This document shows, in pieces, positions 13,776 to 26,458 of a DNA stretch of 64,000 nt. The stretch comes from Haemonchus contortus. Its lineage: Eukaryota; Nematoda; Chromadorea; Rhabditida; Trichostrongylidae. Within the stretch, counting starts at the first letter, position 1, and each line of letters begins with the position of its first letter. Location of the stretch: contig LS997563.1 in NCBI GenBank assembly GCA_000469685.2, positions 10,938,940 through 11,002,939 on the forward strand, given 5' to 3'. The translations under genes and the position numbers were made by a program. A model generated the notes under the pieces. It searched no databases, was not told the DNA's origin, and saw only the letters and a program-made list of their open reading frames with translations.

Positions 13776-13934
13776 TTAAAGGCACTGTTCACGATGATTC
13801 AATGGGCGGGTGTGTCGATGACGTGTCCGCCTCTCATTCGACGCCACGTCAGACGACCTGAGGTGATATCGAATGAGGGGCGGACACGTCATCGACACAC
13901 CCGCCCATTGAATCATCGCGAACAGTGCCTTTAA
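13776..13934. mobile_element. Palindromic TTAA-flanked non-autonomous element (foldback MITE)
   Basis: The two ends are reverse complements over about 70 bp each, with only a few mismatches, separated by a spacer of about 20 bp. Both ends carry TTAA followed by AGGCACTGTTC, so the unit reads TTAA-AGGCACTGTTC...GAACAGTGCCT-TTAA. A TTAA target duplication is the hallmark of piggyBac-type transposition, and palindromic TTAA-flanked elements are known from Caenorhabditis. There is no internal coding capacity, so it would depend on a transposase elsewhere. The near-perfect arms suggest a fairly recent insertion. The piggyBac assignment is inferred from the TTAA alone. Confidence 0.8.
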
Positions 13935-16900
13935 GGTTGATAACGTCGCCGTTAATGCTAGAGAGGATTTGAAGCAGACAAGGACCAGAGTCTTTGAAGA
14001 TAACACAGTTACAGGATCTAGGGCTGGAGCCGAATCACTGAAGAACAATGATGGGCCGTACAACAGAACGTCCGAACGCCTCTCGCCATTACAGCGGTCA
14101 AAAAGTGGCTTGAGTGGCCGTACGGAGTGAGGATCGTCGGTGAAGAAGGCGAACCGGACATCTGATGGCGCAATTGAAAATACTGATGAATGGGCTAAGA
14201 CGGAGCAAGAACGGAACGTCGGAGCTCCACATTAGAGAAAACGGCTCGAAGTAGTAACACAACTAACTGGGCCAGAGGAACCGCTTTTGAGAGGCTGGGG
14301 GCAGGTCATACAAGTCAGTAATGGCGAGCTCCTCAGACATACTCTTCTCAATGGTTTCCCAGATTATTCCTCCAGATACTCCACCAATCAAACATCTGGG
14401 AAGATTTCGGAAGCTCACTATGTCACTGGCAGAAGTTTTGCACGGCAACTGAGTTATACGCTGAAGTAACTTTATTTTGAATAAACACTTGGAGAGGTTT
14501 GAATACTAGCAACTTTTGGGAAGCAGATTACTTCTCACAATGTAATGGAGTATCTCCTAGACCAGAGAAGCCTTTTAAATACGCGCTAGGATCGCTTATT
14601 GGCCTTTGCCTGGCTTACGAAGAAGGATGGGAGAAGAGTTCTCCCCAACGACATCGTCGAGGGAACGTGATGGAGGAGAAAAGACGAGTTACGTTGGCTT
14701 CGGAAGAAGAGGGTGGAGCTTCTAGGCCATCATGAATTAAAAATACAGAGCAGGAACTTGACTCCGTTTCGCGAGATGGTTACTTTTGGAGAAGAGGTTG
14801 TAGTCGGGCGTTCGTCAGAGTGAATCCCAGGTATTCAGAGTGGTATTAAGAACACGGCATAACTGTACACCTTATTCCAGATTATGTGGCGCGGGGTTGA
14901 TCTTATGGAAACTCAGGTAGCCCTTTAAATTCAAGCTAAGCTTGAATGCGTGGCGCACCCCAAGAGAATTCGATTAAATCGAGAAGAGCCTCGTATAAAA
15001 AAAACAAACGGTTTGATGCATGGACAACAAGAAAATAAGGTGAAGAGTGAGATCAATAGAAAAGCAAATAACTTCTCGAAAATAGTGACAAAAGTAAATA
15101 CTAGTACAGTTAACCCGCAAAACATTTTGAGGTCAAGTAATACCACTTGAATTGAGCGATCAAACAACGCTCACACATGGAATGTAGCCCGTCAAAAGCC
15201 CTAGTCACCCGGAAATACTCCCAGTCGAGTTCGATAGGGTTGAGAGGTGAAAATTCAAAGGTTGTGGATGGCAGAAGTCCTCTGAGGACCTGGTGAAGCT
15301 TCCGAGGGAAAGTCTGGCACCCGTGGTCGTTTTGTGGAGCAGTTATGTGTCGTCGTTACACAATTTGACCCGTGTTTTATTGTCGGAAAGCACATGTTAC
15401 GTTAGTTGGTACGGCGCCAGCCACATTCAGGACGTACCGTCGTGTCGCGTCGGTCGCGGCCATCATAAAAAGCAAGTGCCAAGTGATTTGCCAACAACTG
15501 GATTTATAGCGAACCATATGTCCGCCCGGGCACATTGGTCTCACCAAGGCGTCCTGGTGGGCCGAATCGGAAGTGTGAAAACGGATTAATTTGGAATTAT
15601 GGTTTGTTGCCGGCACTAAGCTTGGGCGTCGTTCATAAACAATTGCTTGAGCACTTCAAACAAGAGGAGACGTACTGAATGCATGAACAAACTCGACAAA
15701 CCACTGATTTTCAGTTAAGATTCTTGATCGAAAAATGCTTGTCAGCCACATCTGAATACGCCATGCTTGAGTATTTTATGGGAATTTCTAACAGGACCCT
15801 TTAGAAGGATTGAAACTGGCAGTGTCACACGAATAGATCTAAGTAATCTTTAGACAGAATTATCCCTTCCGGGTGACCTCTTAGCCCATGGGGTGTTATC
15901 CCGAAGATCGAAGGGCCCCGTCGAGCCGGTATATGTAATTAACACGCACTTATCTGCAGCTATTTACCTAAACAAAAGCTATGCATGAGCCCTTCAAAGG
16001 AGCTGAAACCCAAGCTTCGAAGGCAGATTGGTATCACCACCACGTTTTCCCCCTTAATGAATTTCCAGACGGTGGTAAGAGAGGGTAAATAAATTTGTAT
16101 TTAGTCCACTTCAATCAGGTCAGTTGATGTGGAGATTAGTAATTCTTGTAGATGAACCTATCGAGGACCTACTAAAGCTGTAATAGGGAACGTCCTAGAG
16201 ACAGGATCCGATCTTGAAATTGTGAATATGATATCATCCGTTGTTTCCTCACTCCCATTCGGAAACGAAACTACCGGATTTGGACTTTTTTCCTTGAAAT
16301 GGCTCACTTTCCCGGAAGATTTACGATCTTTAAAAAGTTCCGTTTCCTATAGGTCATCCGGAACTTCTAAGCTGAACTCAACTAAATCCTGCCAAAATAG
16401 GTTAATGCGTCCCATAAAAGGAATTTCATCACTACATAATTCACCCTATCTCATTACTTCTTGGCCCATCTCGCCACGGACAGTATCGGAAGTAATTGTG
16501 ACCTTATTAAGAAATGAACCATAGTTTCCGCTGGTGACAACGAAGCCATTGACAGCGGTGATGACGCTTTGAAAGATGACCATTAACCCACTTTTGGAAG
16601 ACCATGAACGAGTCCATTCACAGTCATGAGCTAAGTATTCTACGTGCTATGTAACCCTGTACACCATCATTCACACCACATTAACTTTGGATCCAAAGAA
16701 AGGCCGATACCGTAGCCCAGTGATTTGTATGTACATCTTCAATGTCTGCTGGTCAGATACACAATGAGGTGCAACAGATGGTAGCTTCAAACCTCTTCGT
16801 CGGCAACCATGGTAATTACCTTGCGGTACAGTAATACCGGTAAGGTGGTAAAGGCTCTCGGAAGACGACTGTACGGTAAAGTGTGCCCAATAGAAATGAA

Positions 16901-18183
16901 CTCGATGGTCAGCTCGATTTGGTCTTTTATAAAACAGTGAGGAATGCGCCATGCATTTGACATGCACCGAAGATTGCGAAGATATTCTTGAAGATTTGTA
17001 GCTTTCTCAATTTTGTAGGAGAGGAAAATAAAGAGGAAAATAAGATAGCGCGTTTGCGCTCCCAGACAAGTTTTCCCGGCAGTAGTTTCCCCTGAACGGA
17101 TAAGGGAATAGTTGAAATTTGGACGTCGCCGGAATATGAACAAGCTGAGTTTAGAAGCATCTGATTTCAGGCTCAAAAAATGCAGTCCGTAGAGGTCATG
17201 ATTCTCTAGGTACAAATAGATAAGGGCAAATCATCCCTACCTGTCAGAACACTTTCCTTCCCTGTTTCTCCTTTTGCCCATCATTGGCGATTTGATGACC
17301 TAGATCCATTAGCATGGCGCGTTGTTTTCGGCCACTCCAAAATCACTTGAATTCATCTGAAAAGTGTTTATGTTATAGAAAAAAAGCAGCGCCCTTCAAA
17401 AACGATCTTTTCCGGGCTCAATCAACAAGTGTTTTCGAACGTTCATCGCGACAGCCAGCCACTTTTGCCGAAAAGAGGCTCTTCAGGTGACCCACCGTGT
17501 AAGAGTCAAGAGTGGGAGGCATCCGTGAAGGGCAGTCGCCATCATCATGGACTTCTTTTTATAAAATAAAGGATTGGACATCGACGAGAACGACTTGAAG
17601 ACGTAGTGTATTAATGGGGTTTGACTCTGACGGAGGGATAAGCGCATTTTGTGCCAATTCCAAAATTCCTGCCGAAGGCCTTGACCTTTTATCGTACCTA
17701 CAACGGTATATTGACACAGCCATGGGTTCACCATACAAGTACTCAACAGTATGTTCTGAGGGAGTAACTTCGTTCCACCAACAATGCAAACCATAACATG
17801 GTCGGAAATGTCATCGGCACCAACTTTCAGCAACATGGGGGCATGGGTTTTATCACACGAGTATCAAGTTGCACCCCTAATAGATATCCGATTTTGCGAA
17901 AAGATGAAAAAACAGAATTCTGCTAATCCCGAGTCAAGGGGATGGGTCACACCACAAAGAATAGAACATCGTTACCAAAAATTTTGATATTAGCAGTTTG
18001 GGATTTCCATGAAATTTCATCGAGCCAATACTAAGAAACTCTGAAGAAAATGTTCTACAATCCTCAAATTAATGCGGTAATGGGAAGTCCTAAATTGTTA
18101 CCCATTTGACAAATATTTGGAAAAAATGATTTGTTTGCTTCTAAGATTGAATTTGAAATATTAACTCAATAATAATTATTGTA
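13935..18183. other. No gene recognised
   Basis: Only short chance-length ORFs on both strands. Copies of the dispersed ATGGCGCA core occur at 14946 (plus), 16941 (minus) and 17311 (plus). The plus-strand frame at 17614-17796 (60 codons) reads like protein but has no recognisable family and no clear splice sites. Confidence 0.45.
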
Positions 18184-18455
18184 AAGGCGCAGACAAATGA
18201 CGTCAAGGCAAATGGCGCTCTATCACCCGCGCATGGTCAGCGGATCGAATCCGGGATCGATATCCGGCTAGACCAACCACGGCTTCACTTCCACCCGAGT
18301 CGGTTGATTGGCACCAAATTCTTTAGAGAGGAGAAATGTATTGACTTGAACATCGGCTGGCCACCGTAATTCATTGTAGAGGTCGCATTCAAAACGACTT
18401 TACTATTGTGAATGAAAGTTGAATGCGGGGCGTATCCCAAAAATGAATTGATCAA
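18184..18455 (+). repeat. tRNA-derived SINE-like element, copy A (near full length)
   Basis: This is one of five clear copies in the window that share a layout. A tRNA-like head includes GCGCTCTATCACCC...GCATGGTC and a B-box-like GGATCGAATCC. A middle section reads near GGTTGATTGGCACCAAA with GAGAGGA. The tail runs GTTGAATGCGGGGCGTATCC. The other copies read CGCTATCACACACGCATGGTC...GTTCGAATCCCG...TTAATTGGTACCAAACT...GTCGAATGCGGGGGCGCATCC. Length is about 270 bp, with no ORF. Polymerase III boxes in the head suggest a tRNA-derived SINE; the family is not one I can name. Confidence 0.65.
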
Positions 18456-19749
18456 AAGTAAACCATTAACTTAGTTGGGAAGTAACAACAAACAAGGGCT
18501 ACTCAACCATTTAAAAAGTGTCTCAGTAGGATCTGTCATGATTTCCAAAAGAGAATGGTGGATGAATTCGATTGAGTGCACTATGCCTGACATCATACGT
18601 GCATTACCTCATCAGATCGTTAAATTTATGGGCGAAAATCGAAATGGGCTGGTTTCACTCAATGGACAATTATATGTGATAGAACGAAGGCAAGAATGCG
18701 TGGAATACTACAAAAATAAAAAGGAAAAGGAGAAATATGAAAATGAAAAGAAACTGCATTCCAATGGGATATAAAAATGAAGGAAACCACAGAAGCGCGA
18801 ACAAAAATGAAGAATTTCCGTCTAGTCGTTATTCAGAGCCTTCACTTTCCAAATAAGTCTACATTTTAAGTGCCCTTTCTCGAGGAACGATGAAAGACTC
18901 GATAGGTGAAGAGAAACTACCCCACGATCCGTGGAAGTTCGATGCCACGCCTCCAGCCACGGAGCCGTCACAGTGCATTTATCCATTCTGACGTATTGGC
19001 CTGGTAATGAGCCCACTGAGGGATTATCGGGTCTACCCATGGCATTCCAACGGAAAGAATTCAAAAAAGCCAGATTCGATCGACTCGCAATTTCGTAGTA
19101 GGAAATGGTCTGCTTTATGGATCCATTTCGTGGTTAGATTGAGTAGAAGTGAAGTAGCCGCCGAATAGGACCACACAGCACTTTCTATAGGTCAGCCAAG
19201 CTTTCCCTGGAGGCTCTCTGAAACCAAGTTCGTCCCAGAAAAAAAGAATCTAGAAATCGACGATATTTGTGAATCGATGTAAAGGCCAATTGCGCATTCA
19301 AATGCCTCAACGATTCCGCAAGGAAGTCAAAACTGTGGCGCAACTTAGCAACAAGGCAACTCAAAAAGAAGACACGCCAAAAACAGAAGTAGAGCATTTG
19401 AGGATGATCGGAAAAACGAAATGGTCCTCTGTCTAACTACCGTAATCCTCAATGTAGGATATTTATGATGGCTCCAGTGAGTACGTTTTTAAACATAATA
19501 AAATATTTTACAGGTGTTTTTGAAAATATTGAAATATTCTATAGGTTCGCTTGATTTTTCTCGCGTATTGTCCATGAAAACTTGTTATAATATGAATATC
19601 TGATCGTTTTTTTACGATTAGAGTCGGCTGAAAAAGGGGACCGCGTCGGGGATGCGGCATCACATCCGATTTCCCTGAGGTTCGTAGTGGAGATTTAAAT
19701 GGATATTTGGCCTATACAATGAATTAATTGCGTTCGCCAACTGATGCAA

Positions 19750-19895
19750 AAGTCAGCGCTTTTATCCTCCCAGATAAGCCTGGTGCACGACCGATCTCGG
19801 AAAAATGGAAAGCGCGGCTGAGCGAGTACTGTAACGGGATTCGATCTTAGACCATGCGTGTGTGATAGTGCGCAAATTGCCACTACACCATTTTC
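19750..19895 (-). repeat. tRNA-derived SINE-like element, copy B (head and middle)
   Basis: On the minus strand this reads ATGGTGTAGTGGCAA, then GCGCACTATCACACACGCATGGTC and the B-box-like AGATCGAATCCCG. It continues into the CCAGGC...GGGAGGATAAAAGC middle section shared with copies A, C and E. The 3' tail core is not seen directly downstream, so the copy is truncated or diverged. Confidence 0.6.
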
Positions 19896-22800
19896 GAGAC
19901 TGCCATGCAAAATAATATTAAAATAAAATAAAAAATAACAAAGTGAAGTAAATTTGGCAATTTGAAGGTTCTCGACAACTGCATACGTATAAGCGAAAGT
20001 ATCGACGAGGAAAGAAATCGAAAAGGAAAGTACTTTGCTGGAAATCGAATCACACAGTTGCCGCTCTCGCACGGTTGAAAACTAGATTGCCTTGAGGGCT
20101 GGAAATTCGATTATACGGTAATGGAAAGGTAGTGCATTAAGTCGATGAAGGAGGCGACATTGGTGACGGCAAGGGTGTGAGACATGCCGGAAAACATTGG
20201 AAGCATTTATGCCTTCTGTAGGTTTGAGTGAAAAAGTAATCATGCGAAGAATCATATGAAGGTATTCATACAGAATGGCATTTATTCAAGAAATAGAGGA
20301 TGCGCCATGCACTCAACTATATCAGTAATCACAACAAGAATCGATAGAGACAGTTGTACGCCCAGACAGTGACGGGAAAGATCTTTTATGTTCTGTTTAT
20401 CCAATAGTAATGGACAGGGCCAAGATCTCTTTCAAATTTTGTTTACTCCGCGACGCCCTCATGAATCACACGGTAGTAACATACGGCTCCTATTCATATT
20501 TAATGCGTAGCGTAGTCGCCCTGAAACTGCCAATTAGAGGCGCTAAGTAGATTGTCTCTCAGTTTGACCCTGTAATTTCCCATGCGGATGTCTGCTTTAG
20601 GTGAAGTTCCTGCAGAGATTTCTTCTGGGGATTTTTCCAACTTTTTCTCAGCAGAGAAAAAAAAATTATGGGAAGAAGAAAGAAAAGTCGAAGAAGAAGG
20701 TACTTCAACATGCTATACATGTGTTTGGCATGTAATAAATGGTAAATGGTAAATGGGTCGATAAAAGTAGGAAAGAGAATGAAAGGATCGTGCTATGGAA
20801 ACTTGAGACCGAGATCGTGCTATGGAAACTAAAATCACTGATTCAAAGTTTCCGGACTCCTGAATAACAGACTCTATAGGGATTTTATAGAGTTCAGCTG
20901 ATTGTACCAAGCGAAACCCTACGGATGAGCCGTGCACTCGATCTTGACCAGAAATTAGACTGCCCTCATGGGAATGCTAGTCTATAAAATGACGACAGAC
21001 TGGGCAACAGAAAAACATCATTTTATTCTGAAAATATGATTATCGAGAGCAATCCCACAGGTATAATCGCGAACTGGGGGAATTCTGTGGACTGAGGCCA
21101 GGTTGTTGTGGTGCTAATTCCTTCAGGTAATTAATTCATAGCAATTAAAAAGGAACGAGCTCATAAAACCCTCACAAATTAGTTCCACACATGAAAAGCA
21201 GAACCGACTATTGGGAATCGAAGGAGTAATGGAACTAACTTGAATAGCCGTTACTGGTTATGGCAATTAACCACTCATGGTTGCTGAATTCTTCAAATAC
21301 TTTGAGAAACGATTTCAAAACTTAATTTCCTAAGAAACCTTTGTAGTGAACTATGTAGGTGTTCGACCAGCATTCGAAACCGGGGTACGTAGTACCTGTG
21401 TAAAGAGTTGCTGAGTTCAATAACTTGAAAATTAACTTTCCTGCAGTGGGGTGGGTTCATCACCAGTTACCCAACTAGGACGGAGATCGAAGTCGAAGAG
21501 AAATCGAGTTTACGAACCAAAGTTTGCCTAGGAAAAATCGAGAAATTTCTTTCGCTTTTCTGCTTGTGGTCAACCAGTTTGGGAGGTTACAGTATGGTTT
21601 GAAGTGCTGCAAAAACAGCTTTGTGACGTGCTATCTAGAAAAGGGAAAAGGAAGGTTGAAAATAATCTACCGTACCGCTAAATTTTCCGTTGAAGCAAGA
21701 AGTGACTGATTCAGAAAGTGCATAGGCATTCATGTTCACTTTCCGGTTGATTTTGGCGTTGTATGGATGGCACCTGCCTCCTGCCAAACTGGTAGTCACA
21801 TATATCTTGCAAAAACTGGCCAACCCCGAATGAAAAAACTAGCCGGCTGAGTGATGTGTTGTTTCCGCTGGGTGGCCGAAAAGGTCGCACGTGTCGAGCT
21901 TTTAGTGAAACAACTTCGTTCCGAACTTAAGGAAAGAAGGTGATCCCACCAATCGATTCCAAAAAGCAACTAGCACGATCAATCGATGTGTACAGAACTT
22001 ATTTGCGATTATCGATCACCTGTGATCAAGGAGCTGATGAGAGCTGGCGATGACTGGTACTTAAGAAGTAGAGGAAGGGCTTCGAATGAAAAATCGAGGT
22101 GCGAGAGCTGAGATCCATAAAAGTAAATATAAATATAGATGAGTGAAAAGGTTCAGAGACCCTTCGGATCACTTAGAGAGAACCAAATTCGCGATCAATT
22201 GTTATGACGGGAGAAGGGAGTTCGGGTGAATGAGATTAAGGTAATCTTCGAACGGGAACATCCGAACTCCTTTTCGGGAAAACCACAGGAACGGAACGAC
22301 GTATACGTCCTATCCATTAGGAGATCCGTAGGCCGCCTGCTTTAATGAAACTTTCAAATTGAATCACCTCGGCCCCATGGGGCTTCTTGGGGCGGAAAGA
22401 ACCACATAGAGACGCCATCATTGGAGCGAAACGTGTTTGTTGCATTGGAATCGAGGAACAATCAGCATCGGGTTGTGGACACGTTTGTATAGAGATTTTT
22501 TGAGGTCACGGATCTATGAATCTTTGATGGGATTTCCGTAGAAGGAAGTCAGAAAAAAGCTTCGTGATTGCGAAACTTTTTGGAATGATTGTTTCCAATA
22601 AGCGAAGTCCACCCCAACTCAAGAGATTCATGAATAGAATATTCGAAATAGTAAAGAACGAAATTGAACTCACGGCTGGTTTGGTTCGACTATTCAAGTC
22701 TATTCGCAGATTTGATTTTTCTAAATGTTTTTTTCTAAAGATTTTTTATATATATATATATCATATGCTATCCAAGTTGTGCTGGGTACCCTTAGATTGT

Positions 22801-23972
22801 TTACTTTTTGTATTGTTTACAGCTTTTTTGTCTGGATGTAGAGATCTTCAGTAGACTCAGTATTTTTTTTTTGTAAAATTTGATTGTGAAGTTAGTATTC
22901 AATATGACCATTCAGGAAAAAACCTGCTGAAAGCTTCTCCTGTCGAGGGAAAAAGTAAGATAGCACTTCTTTTGAAGTGGCTTTTCGGACTCCGTCATGA
23001 ATTCCACCGAGGCTTGTCAAACATTTCAACCTTTCTTCAGCAACTCGGGTGGAACCCTAAACCTTGGCATAAGACAGATTTTATGAGTCGTTTATAGCCT
23101 TTAATGAGTCACTATTTTGAAAAATAACAAACATCAAGAACTTATCGGAACGATCCTGAATGGGATTGTATGGTTTGTCTCAGAATAGCTCTACTCTTCT
23201 CGAACGGAATTTTATTGGCCACAAAACAGGACCTTTTCAAGTTCTATTCCTGCACAAGAAGTCATGCTCTTCAGGTCTCTGATCCCTACTAATTTTGCAA
23301 AAAACAAATGTTGACGAATTCTGGGAATTGTTTTTCTTATGACGTACAGACCTCTTACTCTTTAGGTGAACCTGCACGAGACTTGGAGGAGCAGACGTGA
23401 GAAGACGTCAAAACAAGAGATATTCGAGTGCGGAGGGACCTGAGGCAATAAGTTCGGCCTTCTATAAGAACAAAATGTCAAGCTTTCCGACTGGGTCTAT
23501 CTATTAAAAGCCGACTACTCAGAAATGAAAGCTGACAATAACGGCCAGTGTTTTTCTTTAAACAGCGTACCCATTGAACGAAAACGACGAGAAATATGTG
23601 GCTGGAACTGTCCGTAGAGAAACGGCGACAGATGTTCCGGGAATAAACGGTTGAAAGGAACATCGTTGACTAGAACGGCGAACGTTTCACGAACAAAATT
23701 GCTGACTATTAGAGAAACGGAACGGGATCGAAAGCTGGCTGTACGGGGCCAAATTTCTATGGGAACGTTACACAAAACTCAAATGGCTGAACATTAGCGG
23801 ACGAGAATTGAATAGAGGTGCCACTGGACTTTAGAGCTCTCTGTATCCGGTACGGACTCTTTTTCCAAATGAATTGGAAGGACCTGTAACGGACCTCTGA
23901 AAGGATCAGGACGTTCTCATTCTTTTTAAACGGCCGTATTTTCACGAACCTGTAACACATTCTTTTTTAACA
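19896..23972. other. No gene recognised
   Basis: I see no supported gene. Contents: the minus-strand repeat core TGCGCCATGC at 20301, a short 27-bp-period direct repeat at 20786-20830, a short (TA)n run at about 22749, and scattered ORFs of chance length. Confidence 0.45.
20786..20830. repeat. Short direct repeat, 27-bp period
   Basis: The 18-mer GATCGTGCTATGGAAACT occurs twice, at 20786 and 20813, separated by 9 bp of unrelated sequence. It may be a small local duplication. Confidence 0.7.
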
Positions 23973-24260
23973 GCCAAGAAATCGAAGATCAGGTGGGCCG
24001 GACGCGTTATGCGATATAGTGATGAACGTTGGACCAGGGCCGTTACTGACTGGATCCCTCGGGACATCGAACGAACTCCAGGAAGGCCGTCAACGAGATG
24101 GTCAGACTTTTTCACAAAAGCTCTGAACGAAAGGAATGTTGAACCTAGGGTCCCTGAAGCGAGAACGATTCACTGGACCACTCTGGCTCGTAACAGGGAC
24201 GAATGGAGACGTTACTGGCGCCCGCTCGAGGAAGTCGATGATCAACGCGAAGACATGTGA
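23973..24260 (+). pseudogene. C-terminal fragment of RTE-type endonuclease-reverse transcriptase (non-LTR retrotransposon)
   Basis: An open frame of 95 codons ends at TGA 24258-24260. It carries the hallmarks of the extreme C-terminus of nematode RTE-type retroelement polymerases: RWAGRVMR, then [23 protein letters not shown] and, near the end, WRRYWRPL with DDQRE. In full elements an AP endonuclease and a reverse transcriptase lie upstream (family knowledge); here nothing resembling them precedes position 23973. This is therefore a 5'-truncated copy, the usual outcome of target-primed reverse transcription. The frame is uninterrupted, suggesting moderate age. A pyrimidine-rich TTTTTTAACAG stands just before the homology and could act as an acceptor, but no upstream exon was found. 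Confidence 0.85.
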
Positions 24261-26187
24261 TACAGGTGATTTTCACAAAAGAGATAATGAGTTCTTGGCT
24301 AGAGGTAGCAATGAGCGGAGCAGTCCCCCCTAGAACCATCAACTGAAGAAACGAAGGCCCGCTGAAATTCCGCCACCTAGTAGTTTGGGTCCAACTTCTC
24401 AATACTTAGAAACTGCGGTTCAAAGATATCAAAGAGGATTACCTCTAGGTTAGGTCCTACCAGAGTGTTTTCGCTTTCCGAATAGCTAACGCTAAACAAA
24501 AGCAGGAACGAGCAATGATTGAGTTTCTTTGTGTGGCGGACTGCATCCAATGTGAGGTAGGAGGGCGATAGGGAGTGGTTGCACGATGGGAGACGAAACG
24601 AATGGGAGAAATGCAACTGGTGAGACCATGGCAGAGATAGGTTGATGGAGTTCTCTGAGGAAAAACGAGTGAAGATCAAGAAAAAGAGAAGGGAAACTAT
24701 TCCGTTAGCCACAAGTGATCCATCAACTGATTGTGCAAAGAATTCGCGGTATGTGAGTATTTTCGTGTTGAGTTATGCATTTGACTTCCAAGAGAAAGTA
24801 ACAGAAAGGTTTGGAAACGTATATGGCCAAGGACGCCCAACGAGTTCACTCTGGTGCTCGAAATAGAGCTTTTGCCTCCTCCCACATTTGTTTGGCTGAG
24901 AAAATTTTATAGAGGTGAACTTTGAAAAGTCCTAGACTTGTTAAGGAGTCATTTAGGGAACCTGACGATCGGTCAGAGCGATGGAACTGGAAAATCCCTT
25001 GCTGGGCATTCTTGTAAGGTTACTGTTCAGAATTCGGGTTATTGTACAACCCAGAAATAAGAAGTAAGTTGATTTTGGGAGTTTTGCACTTTGCAACCCA
25101 TTCTAATCCTTGGAATTTTCTGCAAAAGTTGGAATAATGTTGGGAAAAATGATTTCCTATGTGACTTGCATCCTTTCAGCCTTCGTGCGAAGCAAAACCC
25201 CCCTCAGCCAAATGAATTTGTTGTTCAGGAGCCCGACTGTTGAGCTCAGAAAGTGAAACCAACATTGGAATAAAGAGGTAGTGTGTGCTGCCGAAATGAA
25301 ATGGCTCACCAGGGTGGCACCGCCTCCTCCACTAAGTCCGAGTTTGATGAGTTCGCCTTGCAGAATGAGCCGAATGGGACGGATTGCGTTACCTGAAAAA
25401 GAGGAGAAATGAAGAGCCGAGTGTTATTTGCTACTGTGCAGAAGATATTCATGAAAACGAACCAAATGATAAGTAGAAAACTCAGGAACTAGATGAGCTC
25501 TTGTGTCCTCATAATATGGAGAAATTAGATTACTTGGAAGTTACACGAGCATGTGGCTTCTTCCCCCTCCAAATAAGCTGACAAAGCGAAATGCAGTCAG
25601 ATAAAAAGGTAATCATTTGGAACAAGGGAAGATCAGGCAGTGGTACTCATAAATACTCACGAACTATTGAATATACTTTCATTTATTTATTATCTATCAT
25701 TCTTTCATTTATCTATCTGTTCTCTATTTACTTATTTATTTATTTACTTAGTTATTTACTTTCTGCCCAGAGGACGCGTTCTCGAATAATGGCGATAAAG
25801 CAAGACACGGGGTATCTTAAGATAGATTGCGCTAGGAGATTACATAAAAAGGGAGAAACAATAACAAAAAACAAAATATGATAGATTTAAACAGTTACAG
25901 TTGACGGGTGATGACCGAGCTTATTTTTGGTTTGAACTCGTGAGAGAATAATCAAAAAAGTGGGAGAATAACTATAAAAATAAGTCGAAAATATTTTTCA
26001 GATCGATAAAGTATTCTTTGCATTAATGAGAAGTACTTATTGGTATTGAGTGAGCGCTATTGCTGATTGTCTGTCTACTTTTTATCTGCTACTCTTTTCT
26101 GCTTCTCCCTGCTTCTCCTTCGTTACACAATTATCAGTAAGATTTTTCGATATTTTTATTTCACTGATATTTTACTTATTTTCGAAA
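24261..26187. other. No confident gene; one isolated exon-like segment
   Basis: No supported gene. On the minus strand 25302-25394 is a single exon-like segment between a CTTTTTCAG acceptor and a CTG|GTGAGC donor, encoding a short Gly-rich stretch. On the plus strand an open frame beginning with ATG 24645 ends at a good CG|GTATGTGAG donor near 24748. Neither could be linked to other exons. The TTTA/TCTA-rich tract at 25675-25762 is simple sequence. Confidence 0.4.
25675..25762. repeat. Degenerate TTTA/TCTA simple repeat
   Basis: The plus strand is a pyrimidine-rich run of ATTTATTTATT, ATCTATC and TTTACTTA units, an imperfect tetranucleotide repeat. The hydrophobic peptide it appears to encode is an artefact of the repeat. 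Confidence 0.75.
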
Positions 26188-26458
26188 GGCGGAGGTGATG
26201 CAGTGAAAGGGGTGCATTATTGTATTCGCATGGCTTACGATATCACACAGAAACGATCAATACTTGCCCGGGACAACCGAGCCTCCCTCCTGGGTCGATT
26301 ACTTGGTACCAAACTCAACCGATAGGATAAAAACCAGTGGTTTTAACATCGCAGGCCACAGCAAGCCATTCTGTAGGTCGCATGCGCCTTCAAACACGAC
26401 CAAGATACTGAATGGAAGTCGAATGCGGGGGCGCATCCAAAAACGGGAGTGATTAATA
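26188..26458 (+). repeat. tRNA-derived SINE-like element, copy C
   Basis: The copy starts at GGAGGTGATGCAGTGAAAGG, with a diverged head. It matches copies A and E well in the middle (GGGTCGATTACTTGGTACCAAACT, ACATCGCAGGCCACA) and in the tail (GTAGGTCGCATGCGCC...GTCGAATGCGGGGGCGCATCC). The shared 3' end at the GCATCC core defines the family's tail. Confidence 0.6.

Noticed and set aside
24009..24260. Taking the 83-codon frame from its ATG as a small independent gene
   Set aside because: Homology to RTE polymerase C-termini continues upstream of that ATG, so it is a fragment of a longer ancestral ORF.
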